DNA of 64,000 bases from Magnetococcales bacterium (GCA_015233035.1 JADFYM010000001.1:62001-126000), one strand, 5' to 3'; positions 35,521 to 44,780 are shown, counted from the first letter of the stretch. The notes: generated by a model from the sequence alone, not told the origin. Numbers and translations are program-made.

Positions 35521-36744
35521 CTATTTTTTCAAAATCTTCGGCACAATCGGGGCACGCAACCGGAACGTCTCCGGCATTCGCGACCCCAACAACGGTTGCA
35601 GATACAATTGAAAGGCATCCGTCACATCGGTGCCGGAGTCGCTGATAAATTCGTTGGGCATGACCTTGGTCTTGCCTGCCACGGCAACCAGCGGATCCAG
35701 CCGATATTCCACCGAATAATTGCCCACCCGATGGATGGTCACCGAGCCGCTGGCCCCATGCCATAAGGCAAACTGACAGGCCTTCTCGCCCACCTCACGG
35801 GCCTCGCGTTGATCCACATCGGACGCCACCCCCAGAAAAGAACGTTGCACATAGCCAAAGGTATCGCCCCGCACCCGCTTGATGCCCAGATTTTGCTTGA
35901 TACTGTCAGTCAGGAGATCCGCCAGGGCACCCGTCCCGGAAAGCTGAATGTTGCCATGGGCATCCCGTTCCAACTGCCCGACCTGCCGCGCCAGCGTGGT
36001 CAGGATGGGAGAACCGGAGGCATCGTGAATCCCTTCGGAGACCGCCACGACACAGCGACCATACCGGTCATACACCCTTTTGACATCGGCCAGAAAAGGC
36101 TCGATGGCAAAATTGCGCTCTGGCATATAAATCAAATGCGGCCCATCATCGCGCGATTTGCGGCCCAGGGCGGAAGCCGCCGTGAGAAAACCCGCATGGC
36201 GTCCCATGACCACCCCCACATACACACCAGGCAGTGCCCGATTGTCCAGATTGAGACCAGAAAACGCATTAATGACAAATCGAGCCGCCGAGGGATAACC
36301 GGGAGTATGATCATTGATCACCAGATCGTTATCAATGGTTTTTGGAATATGAATGGTGATCAGTTCATACTGTTCCTTTTGCGCAAACTCCTGGACAATG
36401 CGGAGGGTGTCCGAACTGTCGTTGCCGCCGATATAGAAGAAACAGCGCACATTGTGCACCATCAGCACCTTGAGAATTTCGGCGCAATAGGCTTGATCGG
36501 GCTTTTCCCGGGTCGAGCCCAGGGCCGACCCCGGTGTGGCCGCCACCCGTTCCAGGTTATGCGTCGTCTCCTGGGTCAGGTCCAGAAAATCTTCGTTGAC
36601 AATGCCCTTGACGCCGTACAAGGCACCATATACCCGTTCCACCAGGGGAAATTTTCTGGCCTCCAGTACTGCCCCCACCAGAGATTGGTTGATCACAGCC
36701 GTTGGGCCTCCTCCCTGGGCAACCAATACCTTCCCTGCTTTCAT
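35521..36744 (-). CDS. pfp: Pyrophosphate-dependent 6-phosphofructokinase
   Basis: Phosphofructokinase-family enzyme of 407 residues phosphorylating fructose 6-phosphate. Motifs: QGGGPTAVINQSL, YGVKGIV, GGNDSSDT (the Asp at the site that selects PPi over ATP), PKTIDND (with the PPi-type Lys) and GVVMGRHAGF. These two residues indicate the PPi-dependent class, which works reversibly. Start at ATG 36744 with GGGGAGAAG upstream. It follows the CHAT/STAND gene by 71 bases on the same strand and meets the PEGA/SPOR gene tail to tail. Substrate choice beyond fructose 6-phosphate (for example sedoheptulose 7-phosphate) cannot be excluded. Confidence 0.92.
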   Translation of the reverse strand: MKAGKVLVAQGGGPTAVINQSLVGAVLEARKFPLVERVYGALYGVKGIVNEDFLDLTQETTHNLERVAATPGSALGSTREKPDQAYCAEILKVLMVHNVRCFFYIGGNDSSDTLRIVQEFAQKEQYELITIHIPKTIDNDLVINDHTPGYPSAARFVINAFSGLNLDNRALPGVYVGVVMGRHAGFLTAASALGRKSRDDGPHLIYMPERNFAIEPFLADVKRVYDRYGRCVVAVSEGIHDASGSPILTTLARQVGQLERDAHGNIQLSGTGALADLLTDSIKQNLGIKRVRGDTFGYVQRSFLGVASDVDQREAREVGEKACQFALWHGASGSVTIHRVGNYSVEYRLDPLVAVAGKTKVMPNEFISDSGTDVTDAFQLYLQPLLGSRMPETFRLRAPIVPKILKK

Positions 36745-36815
36745 GATACGCTTCTCCCCTGCCAATCGTTGGTTGATCCTGTGCCCCCGCCATGCCCACA
36801 TGGCAGACGGCTGGT

Positions 36816-39800
36816 TTAAATTGTCCCGGTCCTGCTGCCAAAAGCCTGCACAATCAGGGACTGCCCACGGTCTTTGCCATAATCCGCCCAGACTTCCTCC
36901 AAGATGACCTGCGCCGTGGCCTGGTCCAGGCCCAGAGCGGTGGCCGCCAGTTCATGAAACAGGACCAGGGCATGTTCCGCATCGGGATCACCCAGTGCCT
37001 GCGCAATCCGCTGGCACAATCCCAAAAAGCGCAAGCTGGCCAACTCATTGCCCTTGGCCTTGGCCAACCGCCCCAGTTGAAAAAAGGTGACCGCTTCGCC
37101 TTTCTGGTTGTTGGTCGCCCGCTTGATGGCCAGAGAACGCAGAAAACCGGTCAATGCCTGGTCAAAAAGCTCTTCACCCAGATCCATGATGGCCAAACGA
37201 TGGTACAATTGTGCCTCCACAGCGGCACGATCGCCCTCCGTGCCGAGCAACTGCAAAGCCTCCTGGAAATGACGCCGGGCCGCCACAATATTGCCCACCC
37301 GCCAGAGCAGTTCACCCGTCCAGGGCAACAATCTGGCCACACCGGTTTGGTCATTCAAGGCACGGCACAGCATCAAAGCCTCCTCCAGATGGTTTTGCGC
37401 CACCGCCATGTCCGCCTGTTGCAACCCCCAGAACCCCAAATGGGCGTGGCAGACGGCCTGACCGGAATGGTCCCCCACCCGCTGGTTGATGGCCAGGGCT
37501 CTGAGCAGCTTCTCCTTGGCCTCTTCCGGGTTGTGCTGAATCTCCAGTGAGGCCAAATCAAACAGGGCCAGGGCATTTTCCCGGGGGAACAGGGCCTCCC
37601 CAAACGTCAATACCCGTTCGAGCAACTGGCGCGCCTCCGCCTGACCGTTGCGGCGCAACACGGCCATGGCCGTCAGATATAACGGACGGGGATGCTCCCG
37701 AATGGCCAGCAAAGCCCGATTGAGTCGCTCCTGTTCCCATAAAAAACCGTGCCGGGATAAAAAATCACTGACCGGACCGGCACACTCCAATATTCCGGCA
37801 AACCGTTCGTGCTGCCGACTGGTACTACAGTGGAGCAAATGGCCAACCGCTTCCAGGGCGAGATCCAACCAGGAGAGACCCAGGGCATCCTGCCGATTGC
37901 CAGCCGCCACAGCAAACAAATATTCACCCGCACAGGTCTGTTGTTCATCGGTACCGACCGGCTGTTGGTCGGCATCCAGAACATCACGCACGACAGGATG
38001 CAGAGACCACAAGGGATCGGTACCAGGCAGCGTATACGATTGTGCCAACCCCGTTTGCTCCAGAACCTGCAGCAAAGACTCCTGTTGGGCAACCGTGTTG
38101 TGCGTCACGGCACAATAACCGGCCACGGGGACCGGATAATGAAAGGTCGCCATGGCCGTCACCTGCGCCCGTGTGGCCGCATCCAGGGCACGGACAGCGG
38201 CCAACTGCGCAACCGTGCTGTCCCGACCGGGCGATAGAATCACCTCGCGAAAGAGGGTGGACGATGGGGTCACCTCCGCCACCACCGGAAAAATCTGGCT
38301 GGTGAGCACAACCCGGGACAGGCCCGCTGGCTGACGCAGCAGATCTGTCCAGAAGCCTGCCAGGGCGGCTTCCAGAAAATGACCTGTGGCCGGGTCCAGA
38401 CTGTTGTCCAACCCATCCAACACCAACACACAGGCCAACTGACGACGCATGACAGCGACCATCACCCGTAACCGCTCTTCAATTCCCAGCAGGGGATTAC
38501 AGACAACCTCCGCCTCAGCGGGCCGGTCATGCTGCACCAGGACGGTGGCAAATGCAGCCAGGAGACGGCCGGTACTCAAGGGTTGGCAGGGGGTGGCCGC
38601 CAGGGCCAAGGGCACCCAACCGCTTTGCCCCAACAACTGGGCCACACCCGAAGCCAAACGGGTTTTGCCACTTCCGGCCAGCCCACGCAACAGGACAACC
38701 TGCAATCGCCCGGCCTGCATCTCCGGCAACAACAATGGGATCTCCCCGTAAACCGGGTCATCGGGCCGAACAAAGCCGCCGGTCAAGCCGGCCAACGGCG
38801 AAAGCGCGACAGGAGGAGAAATGGATTGCATAAACATGGCCGTCGAACAGGTGTTGAACAGGAGTGTCCGGTTGGATCGGGCATACAAAACGGGCAATAC
38901 CCAAGCCGGATATCCCGTTCGCACACGACCAGGCTGGATGGCGCACCGTGCCCGGCGCACCGCCTGATCAAGCGTGGCACCACCCTGCAAATTATGCAGG
39001 AATACATGAAAAAAATCACTGGAAAAAGGATCCGTCAGCAAACCCGGCCAGGCCAACGCCCAGGCAACCCCCTGCCCCACCCACCCCTGACACAAAGCCG
39101 CCACAGCGGCTATCGGAGGCGGACGGTTTGGTTCCCGTCCCGCCAGTATGACCAGATGGACACCACTGTCCAGCAAAATTTCTGTCGCCATCTCCCGGGC
39201 AGAACGAATATCGGCCTGACCCGCTTCGTCCACAAAGCCGAAAAAGCCCTGTTCGCCACTGATCAGCACCGGCCCGGTCAAATAAAGCACCTGCGGCTGA
39301 AACTGCTGCAACCGTTGTTGCAGTGCGGCAACAGTCGCGGTCTGCAGTACCGCACACTGCACCGGGGGGCGACAACCCGTCCCCCAGGATACCCATTGGC
39401 TGAAATCCCTGTCCACCGCCTGGTTGAAACCGTCAGGGGCCGACGCCATGAACAATATTTTCAGGGGCGCGGCAACGCGCATTGCGCCTGAGAGCTGGGG
39501 CAACGCACCATCACCCAGCGACCGACGGCGGAGGGCAACCCGTTCATCCAATCCCAGCAGAACACCATCCGGCCATTGCAGCACCTCCCAGGGGAGATTC
39601 AACACCTCGGGAGAATTGGCCACAATCGTCAACACCACCGCTTGCTGACGGGCAAGGATCGGTTCCAGCTCAAACCAGAACGGTGCCAACCACAGATGGA
39701 ACAGTTCCACTCCGACAGAGTCGAGCAGGAGTTGTTGGCGCGTTGTGTCATGACTGGCGGGCAACCGGGCGGCTTCCCCTTCTCCCTCCTGCCACCCGTG

Positions 39801-39962
39801 CCGAAAACCATCCACCAGAAAATGGACCGCCTGATAGGCCGGGGTGGAACAGGTGTGACAGACACGGGGGCACCCATCCTGCACCCAGGTGACCTGAAAG
39901 GGTCGCCCCTGACCCTGGGTACGCACAATGATCAGTTCCAGAGAGAGGGGGGCAGCCATCAT
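36816..39962 (-). CDS. CHAT-STAND NTPase-TPR protein with degenerate CHAT site
   Basis: Large soluble protein of 1048 residues. The N-terminal part is a CHAT-like caspase-fold domain (about 120-370): LPWEVLQWPDGVLLGL, and later DQAVRRARCAI and YPAWVLPVLY. The His region reads QVLYLTGPVLI (about 224) where active CHAT proteins have H-x-x-G-H-G, and the Cys region reads LVILAGREP (about 272) instead of L-x-A-C, so the dyad is missing. A STAND/NACHT-type P-loop follows (Walker A RGLAGSGKT about 430; Walker B VLVLDGLDN about 510), then a helical stretch and about six TPR-type repeats (about 740-1030). It starts ATGA-overlapped with the MTA deaminase stop. Such proteins are often signal-sensing switches in immunity or cell death; here a binding or regulatory role is more likely. 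Confidence 0.8.
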   Translation of the reverse strand: MMAAPLSLELIIVRTQGQGRPFQVTWVQDGCPRVCHTCSTPAYQAVHFLVDGFRHGWQEGEGEAARLPASHDTTRQQLLLDSVGVELFHLWLAPFWFELEPILARQQAVVLTIVANSPEVLNLPWEVLQWPDGVLLGLDERVALRRRSLGDGALPQLSGAMRVAAPLKILFMASAPDGFNQAVDRDFSQWVSWGTGCRPPVQCAVLQTATVAALQQRLQQFQPQVLYLTGPVLISGEQGFFGFVDEAGQADIRSAREMATEILLDSGVHLVILAGREPNRPPPIAAVAALCQGWVGQGVAWALAWPGLLTDPFSSDFFHVFLHNLQGGATLDQAVRRARCAIQPGRVRTGYPAWVLPVLYARSNRTLLFNTCSTAMFMQSISPPVALSPLAGLTGGFVRPDDPVYGEIPLLLPEMQAGRLQVVLLRGLAGSGKTRLASGVAQLLGQSGWVPLALAATPCQPLSTGRLLAAFATVLVQHDRPAEAEVVCNPLLGIEERLRVMVAVMRRQLACVLVLDGLDNSLDPATGHFLEAALAGFWTDLLRQPAGLSRVVLTSQIFPVVAEVTPSSTLFREVILSPGRDSTVAQLAAVRALDAATRAQVTAMATFHYPVPVAGYCAVTHNTVAQQESLLQVLEQTGLAQSYTLPGTDPLWSLHPVVRDVLDADQQPVGTDEQQTCAGEYLFAVAAGNRQDALGLSWLDLALEAVGHLLHCSTSRQHERFAGILECAGPVSDFLSRHGFLWEQERLNRALLAIREHPRPLYLTAMAVLRRNGQAEARQLLERVLTFGEALFPRENALALFDLASLEIQHNPEEAKEKLLRALAINQRVGDHSGQAVCHAHLGFWGLQQADMAVAQNHLEEALMLCRALNDQTGVARLLPWTGELLWRVGNIVAARRHFQEALQLLGTEGDRAAVEAQLYHRLAIMDLGEELFDQALTGFLRSLAIKRATNNQKGEAVTFFQLGRLAKAKGNELASLRFLGLCQRIAQALGDPDAEHALVLFHELAATALGLDQATAQVILEEVWADYGKDRGQSLIVQAFGSRTGTI

Positions 39963-41239
39963 CGATTTTGCCAGGCATCGGACACTTGACACACCCGTTG
40001 CATCCGGGCATTGACTTCGTGGCGAATCTCTTCCTCATCCTCGACCCGACGGTTGCGCATCAACACCCGTCCGGCCACAATCGCGGTGTCCACCACATGA
40101 CCCGTGGCGGCATAGACCAGATGGGAGACAAAATGGTGGTGCGGCGTCATCTCTGGCACCGCATGGCGCAAGAGCAAAAAATCCGCCTTTTCCCCCACGG
40201 CCACTCGACCGCTCTGGCCAAAAATGGGGGCCTGGCAACCCGTCGCCAAAGCCCAGGCCGCCTCGGCGGGCAACACCGTGGGATCCTGTTCGGCATGTTT
40301 TTGAATCAAGGCCAGCATTTTCATGTTCTGGAACATATCCAGTGTATTATTGGAAGCGGCCCCATCGGTGCCCAGGGCGATGGGAATCTGCCGGGCGGCG
40401 GCCTTGCGATAGGGAAACACCCCACCCACCGCCAATTTCATATTGGAAACCGGATTGGTCACCACGGTGGCCCCCCGCTGGGCAATCAAGTCCAACTCGT
40501 TGTCATCCAGATGCACCGCATGGGCCAGCACCATATTGGCATGCAGCAGCCCCTGTTGATCCAGATAGACGGCGGGACGCACGCCATGGGTGCGCAAACA
40601 TTGTTCCACTTCGTGCTGGGTCTCGGCCAGATGAATCTGGACGGGCAGATCATGCCGGGCGGCAAACGCGCTCACCCAACGCAAACTGTGGGCACTGACC
40701 GTATAGATGGCGTGCGGCGTCAGCGAAAACCGCACCCGATCCGAATAGCCCTTGACCTCTGCGCAGAGCTTTTCGGCCAGGTACTGGCATTCTCTCGCCT
40801 GCTTTTCCCCTTCCACATCAATCATGACGGCACCCAAAGCGGCCCGCAGTCCACTGTGCTCCACCGCGCGGGCCACCCCATGAAAATGCCAATACATGTC
40901 GGCAAAACAGAGGGTGCCGGAACGAATCATTTCCAGACACGCCAGGCGGGTTCCCCAGTAGACATCCTCTTCGGTCAACCGGGCTTCGGCTGGCCAGATC
41001 CGGGTTTGCAGCCACTCCATCAGGGGCATATCATCCCCAAACCCGCGCAACAACGTCATGGCGGCATGGCTGTGACCATTGACAAAGCCCGGCACCACCG
41101 CCATCCCCTCTGCGTCCAGCCGTTCTGCCTCCGGTGGGGGCAACAGATCCGTACCCATGGCCACAATCCGACCCGCTTCCACCTGTATCTGCGTCAATCC
41201 CTGCTCTGGCAACCAGGCATTTTGAATATGCAGTGTCAT
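39959..41239 (-). CDS. mtaD: 5-methylthioadenosine/S-adenosylhomocysteine deaminase
   Basis: Amidohydrolase of 426 residues of the TRZ/ATZ group. The metal site is complete: NGHSHAAM, QIHLAET, LAHAVHL and LGTDGAASNNTLDM. It deaminates 5-methylthioadenosine to methylthioinosine (and may use SAH). It overlaps the preceding phosphorylase gene by 4 bases and the following CHAT/STAND gene by 4 bases. The pair with the phosphorylase matches the MTA -> MTI -> hypoxanthine route known from Pseudomonas, an alternative to direct MTA phosphorolysis. Confidence 0.9.
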   Translation of the reverse strand: MTLHIQNAWLPEQGLTQIQVEAGRIVAMGTDLLPPPEAERLDAEGMAVVPGFVNGHSHAAMTLLRGFGDDMPLMEWLQTRIWPAEARLTEEDVYWGTRLACLEMIRSGTLCFADMYWHFHGVARAVEHSGLRAALGAVMIDVEGEKQARECQYLAEKLCAEVKGYSDRVRFSLTPHAIYTVSAHSLRWVSAFAARHDLPVQIHLAETQHEVEQCLRTHGVRPAVYLDQQGLLHANMVLAHAVHLDDNELDLIAQRGATVVTNPVSNMKLAVGGVFPYRKAAARQIPIALGTDGAASNNTLDMFQNMKMLALIQKHAEQDPTVLPAEAAWALATGCQAPIFGQSGRVAVGEKADFLLLRHAVPEMTPHHHFVSHLVYAATGHVVDTAIVAGRVLMRNRRVEDEEEIRHEVNARMQRVCQVSDAWQNR

Positions 41240-41952
41240 ATGACCAGCTCCTCGAGCAAAACCTGGATGGTGTGCAACAACAACGCCTTGTTGGCCTGGA
41301 CCTGGGCCTGGAATGCGGCATAGGAGAGTTTTTCCGCGCGGAGGCCATTGGCAAAATTATCCACCATGCACAAGGCCGCATACGGCAGATCCAACTCGCC
41401 AGCCAGAATACATTCCGAGGCGATGGTCATGCCGACCAGATGGACATGCGGAGCCAGCAGACGAATTTCGGTCGGTGTTTCAAAGCGTGGCCCCAGGGTC
41501 TGCCAGTAAATGCCGTGGGAGCGTGGAGGGGGCAGAACGGTCTGTTGCCAGCTTTCCAGAAGATGCGCGCGCCACTGCGGATGAAATTCCGGCACTCGAT
41601 GGCCGCGCTGGTCATCGAAATAGGAGATGCCCAGATGGGGGGCATAAAAATCATCCGGGACAACCAGAGTGCCGGGTGACAGGTCAAGACGCAGACTGCC
41701 CACCGAACCAACCGCCAGCACCCGTTCCGCCCCGGCTTGTTGCAAAGCGTAGAGGTTGGCGTGATGGTTGATGCGGTGCGGCGGGGTATAGTCTGCCCAT
41801 CCATGTCGTTGCAAAAACAGGAGACCCGCCTGCTCCAACAGGGTAACGACACCGTAAGGGGTGGTCACCTCCACCGGTGTGGCGTGACGGAACGGGGTGG
41901 ATTCCAGCAGACTCGTTCCCCCGATCAAAGCCAGACGCGACGATCTCGTCAC
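41236..41952 (-). CDS. S-methyl-5'-thioinosine / MTA phosphorylase
   Basis: Purine nucleoside phosphorylase family 2 enzyme of 238 residues, cleaving a thio-nucleoside with phosphate to a base and methylthioribose 1-phosphate. Motifs: ALIGGTSLLE, LQRHGWADYTPPHRINHHANLYAL, GSVGSLR, GPRFETPTEIR and VGMTIASECILAGEL. Coupling to an MTA deaminase gene makes methylthioinosine the probable substrate. GTG start at 41952 with AGGAG nine bases upstream, inside the end of bamE; the stop overlaps the deaminase ATG. Substrate choice is inferred from the neighbour. Confidence 0.87.
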   Translation of the reverse strand: MTRSSRLALIGGTSLLESTPFRHATPVEVTTPYGVVTLLEQAGLLFLQRHGWADYTPPHRINHHANLYALQQAGAERVLAVGSVGSLRLDLSPGTLVVPDDFYAPHLGISYFDDQRGHRVPEFHPQWRAHLLESWQQTVLPPPRSHGIYWQTLGPRFETPTEIRLLAPHVHLVGMTIASECILAGELDLPYAALCMVDNFANGLRAEKLSYAAFQAQVQANKALLLHTIQVLLEELVI

Positions 41953-41958
41953 AACCGG

Positions 41959-42669
41959 TTACTCCTTCCCGGACGACCAGAATCGCCACCAGGGATTGGC
42001 ATTCGGCTGTTTATCGGTCGAACCTTCCGGTGCTGTCGGTGCGGGAGCGGTCGTCTGTGGGGCAGGCGTTACCGGCTTGGCTGGCTGATCAGTGGGACGT
42101 GCCGGTTCCGGTTCCGCTTTGCCCGATGACCAGAACCGCCACCAGGGATTGGTCCCCGGCCGATTTTCCGTCGCCCCTTGTACCCCGGACGAGGGGTTGG
42201 TTGTGAACGCAGCCGGTGTCATGGTGTCTGCCGGTTGCCCCCCTGTGGCGGGCCGGGCATAGGCACCATCCCAAAGCCAGGCAAACCAGCTTTGGGAGTT
42301 GTGCGCCTCGGGCAGGGATTGCGGATCGAGCAGTTCCTGGTCAAAATTGTGCTGAATATTCTTGACGACACCCCGTTCATCAAACGTGATTTCCACCCGG
42401 TTGATCACCCGGGCAAAGGTGCGTTGTATATTCTTGAACTGGCGATCCTGCACATAAATCCAGCGATCCTTGCGCAAACTGTTGACAATGGTGGGCACAC
42501 CGAGCAAATCCTTTACCTGCGCCCGGGTTGTCACCCCGACTTGTATTTGGGCCACATTTTTGGGATTCAGCATCGAGCCTTTCTCGTATACCACCGCCTG
42601 GCAAGCGGTCAAGGCGAGAAACAGAGGCAGCAGAATTGCCAGGAAAAAAATTCGGGTCCATTTGACCAT
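41959..42669 (-). CDS. bamE: BamE/SmpA-family outer-membrane lipoprotein
   Basis: Outer-membrane lipoprotein of 236 residues: hydrophobic leader then lipobox LTAC (Cys23), then the BamE fold (VAQIQVGVTTRAQVKDLLGVPT; WIYVQDRQ; ITFDERGVVKNI). BamE helps the BAM complex insert beta-barrel proteins. The C-terminal half is unusual: a Pro/Ala/Thr-rich linker with two copies of NPWWRFWSSGK, one near 155 and one at the very end. Usual BamE is 110-160 residues. ATG 42669 with a weak GGAA. It leads the four-gene operon with the two MTA salvage genes and the CHAT/STAND gene. It is divergent from the bc1 chaperone gene. Confidence 0.88.
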   Translation of the reverse strand: MVKWTRIFFLAILLPLFLALTACQAVVYEKGSMLNPKNVAQIQVGVTTRAQVKDLLGVPTIVNSLRKDRWIYVQDRQFKNIQRTFARVINRVEITFDERGVVKNIQHNFDQELLDPQSLPEAHNSQSWFAWLWDGAYARPATGGQPADTMTPAAFTTNPSSGVQGATENRPGTNPWWRFWSSGKAEPEPARPTDQPAKPVTPAPQTTAPAPTAPEGSTDKQPNANPWWRFWSSGKE

Positions 42670-42791
42670 CGTGGTTCCATATCGGATAGAGTGATAATCT
42701 GGCAGCGCAATCGCAAGCCAATGCCCTCTGCTGAGAGGCAGAGACGGTTTACGGCTATGATAACCTTTGACGAGACGAGAGCAAAGTTTCC

Positions 42792-43394
42792 ATGTCACGC
42801 TTGAGCAGAATATCTCCCAAAAAATGGTGGACGTTCCTGGCGCACATGGGCGGATCCTGGGCCCGTTCGGCAGACAAACGACGGCAAACACGGGCCTTGC
42901 GCGCCCAGGTGCAGATCTGGCACGACCGCATCGTTGACCGCGTCCTGCAGGTCACCGCCAACGGGCATTTGGACCTTGCGGACACCTTCAGCCTGCGTTT
43001 TGATGTCATGGTGTTCCTGGTATCCGCTGTGTTACGCCATCTGCACCGTATCGAAGGATCCCAGGAATCGTCCCAAATGCTGTGGGACATCACCTTTGCA
43101 GGGCTGGAAGAGAGTTTGTATGCCCGGGGTGTTTCCGATCTGCGCATGGCAAAGCGGATGCGCACAGTATTGCAAAACGCGACCGGGCGGCGCGATGCCT
43201 ATCTGGCGGCCTGGGCCGACCCGGCGTCACCCGAGGCCATTCGGGTGGTCATTGCCCGCAATGTGTTCAATGGCACCGCCAGTACCGATCCACGCATTGA
43301 CATTCTGCTGGGCAATCTGCCAGGATTTGCGGCGTCCGTTCTGGAACCGCCCAAACCGATTGCCACCACCGTTAAACAAGGAGATACCGCATGA
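42792..43394 (+). CDS. Ubiquinol-cytochrome c chaperone family protein
   Basis: Helical protein of 200 residues like the CBP3/UQCC1 family, which assists assembly of the cytochrome bc1 complex. The core TFSLRFDVMVFLVSAVLRHL and MLWDITFAGLEESLYARGVSDLRMAKRM fits the family pattern. The gene commonly lies beside bamE in Alphaproteobacteria, as here (divergent, 122-bp gap). It overlaps pgk by 4 bases. The basic N-terminus is not a signal peptide. Confidence 0.82.
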   Translation: MSRLSRISPKKWWTFLAHMGGSWARSADKRRQTRALRAQVQIWHDRIVDRVLQVTANGHLDLADTFSLRFDVMVFLVSAVLRHLHRIEGSQESSQMLWDITFAGLEESLYARGVSDLRMAKRMRTVLQNATGRRDAYLAAWADPASPEAIRVVIARNVFNGTASTDPRIDILLGNLPGFAASVLEPPKPIATTVKQGDTA

Positions 43395-44575
43395 AAAAAA
43401 TGACCATCGAACAGATTGATCTGGCCGGAAAGCGGGTTTTTATCCGGGTTGATTTCAATGTACCCATGACCGGGGAGGGTCACATTCGGGAAGAGACGCG
43501 CATTGTTGCGGCCCTGCCAACGATTCGCCTGGCCTTGGCCAAGGGCGGGCGGGTGATTCTTGCCTCCCATTTTGGTCGCCCGGAAGGCAAGGTCATGCCG
43601 GAATATTCTCTCCGACCGGTGGCGGAACGTCTCGCGCAACTCCTTGGTCAGGCGGTACCTTTGGCACCGGATTGTGTGGGTGCCGAGGTGGAACAGTTGG
43701 TGGAAGCTTTGCAACCCGGTGAGATTCTGATGCTGGAAAATGTGCGCTTTCATGCGGGTGAGACCAAAAACAATCCCCAACTGGCCGATGCCTTCGCCCG
43801 TTTGGCGGATGTGGTGGTCAACGACGCCTTTGGAGCCGCCCATCGGGCCCATGCCTCCAATGTGGGGATTGCCCAGCGGGTATCGCCCGCCGTGGCCGGG
43901 CTGCTGATGGCCGCCGAAATCGATTATTTCAACAAGGCGGTCCGTCATCCCCAACGTCCGGTGGCAGCCATACTCGGCGGTTCCAAGGTTTCCACCAAGA
44001 TTGCGGTGATCGAATCCTTGCTGGACAAGGTGGACCATATCCTGATCGGCGGGGCCATGGCTTTCACTTTTTTCAAGGCACGGGGTTATACCGTGGGGGC
44101 CTCGCTGGTGGAAGAGGAGATGCTGGAGGTGGCGCGGCGCACCGAGCGGGTGGCCAGGGAACGGGGGGTGGTGTTGTGGTTGCCGGTGGATGCCGTCATC
44201 GCCGAGTCACTCCACTCGGAAAAGACGCAAACGGTCTCGGTGGAGCAGATCCCGGCAGGCTGGATGGGGTTGGATATTGGGCCCGAGACGGTGCGTCTGT
44301 TTGAGCGTGCCTTGCGGTCGGTGCAGACCATTCTCTGGAATGGTCCCATGGGGGTTTTCGAAAAACCGGCCTTTGCCCACGGCACCGTGGCGTTGGCCCG
44401 CTGTGTGGCCAACAGCAGCGCGCTTTCTGTCGCCGGGGGCGGCGATACCGATGCCGCACTGCGGCAGGCGGGGGTGGCCGAGCACATCTCGTTCATCTCC
44501 ACCGGCGGGGGAGCCTTTATGGAATTGCTGGAAGGCAAGGAATTGCCGGGGATTGCGGTGTTGACGGATGGGTAG
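43391..44575 (+). CDS. pgk: Phosphoglycerate kinase
   Basis: Glycolytic enzyme of 394 residues, moving phosphate between 1,3-bisphosphoglycerate and ADP. Diagnostic motifs are RVDFNVPM, ASHFGRPEGK, LLENVRFHAGE-type LENVRFH, NDAFGAAHRAHAS, LGGSKVSTKI, WNGPMGVFE and GGGDTDAAL near the C-terminus. It starts within the stop of the bc1 chaperone gene (4-base overlap), so it is translationally coupled. A hairpin repeat and a MITE follow its stop. Confidence 0.96.
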   Translation: MKKMTIEQIDLAGKRVFIRVDFNVPMTGEGHIREETRIVAALPTIRLALAKGGRVILASHFGRPEGKVMPEYSLRPVAERLAQLLGQAVPLAPDCVGAEVEQLVEALQPGEILMLENVRFHAGETKNNPQLADAFARLADVVVNDAFGAAHRAHASNVGIAQRVSPAVAGLLMAAEIDYFNKAVRHPQRPVAAILGGSKVSTKIAVIESLLDKVDHILIGGAMAFTFFKARGYTVGASLVEEEMLEVARRTERVARERGVVLWLPVDAVIAESLHSEKTQTVSVEQIPAGWMGLDIGPETVRLFERALRSVQTILWNGPMGVFEKPAFAHGTVALARCVANSSALSVAGGGDTDAALRQAGVAEHISFISTGGGAFMELLEGKELPGIAVLTDG

Positions 44576-44594
44576 GGGTTGCACGCAGTGAGGG

Positions 44595-44633
44595 CGGGTC
44601 CAGGGGAATCGTCCCCCTGGTGGGGTTCGGGAC
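44595..44633 (+). repeat. Modular hairpin repeat, copy 4 (one stem and linker)
   Basis: One stem (CAGGGGAATCGTCCCCCTG, imperfect) plus the linker GGTGGGGTTC and a degraded second stem. It adjoins MITE family 2 copy D, as copies 2 and 3 adjoin copy C. Confidence 0.8.
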
Positions 44634-44640
44634 GGGGAGA

Positions 44641-44780
44641 TATACTGCACGCGGTCATAAGTAGCATTTCCTGTTCCGTCATTCCCGCGCAGGCGGGAAT
44701 CCATTGGGCTTGTTGGACCTCCTGGATTCCCGCCTGCGCGGGAATGACGATACGTGTCAATTGTGACCGTGCGCAGTATA
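44641..44780. mobile_element. MITE-like element, family 2, copy D
   Basis: A 140-bp element with 20-bp terminal inverted repeats TATACTGCACGCGGTCATAA / TTGTGACCGTGCGCAGTATA (17 of 20 matching). Two ATTCCC-N8-GGGAAT palindromes lie inside (44681-44700, 44726-44745). The termini end in TATA, so a TA-type target duplication is possible but cannot be told from the inverted repeat. It lies between the pgk stop and the end of the permease gene. Confidence 0.78.
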
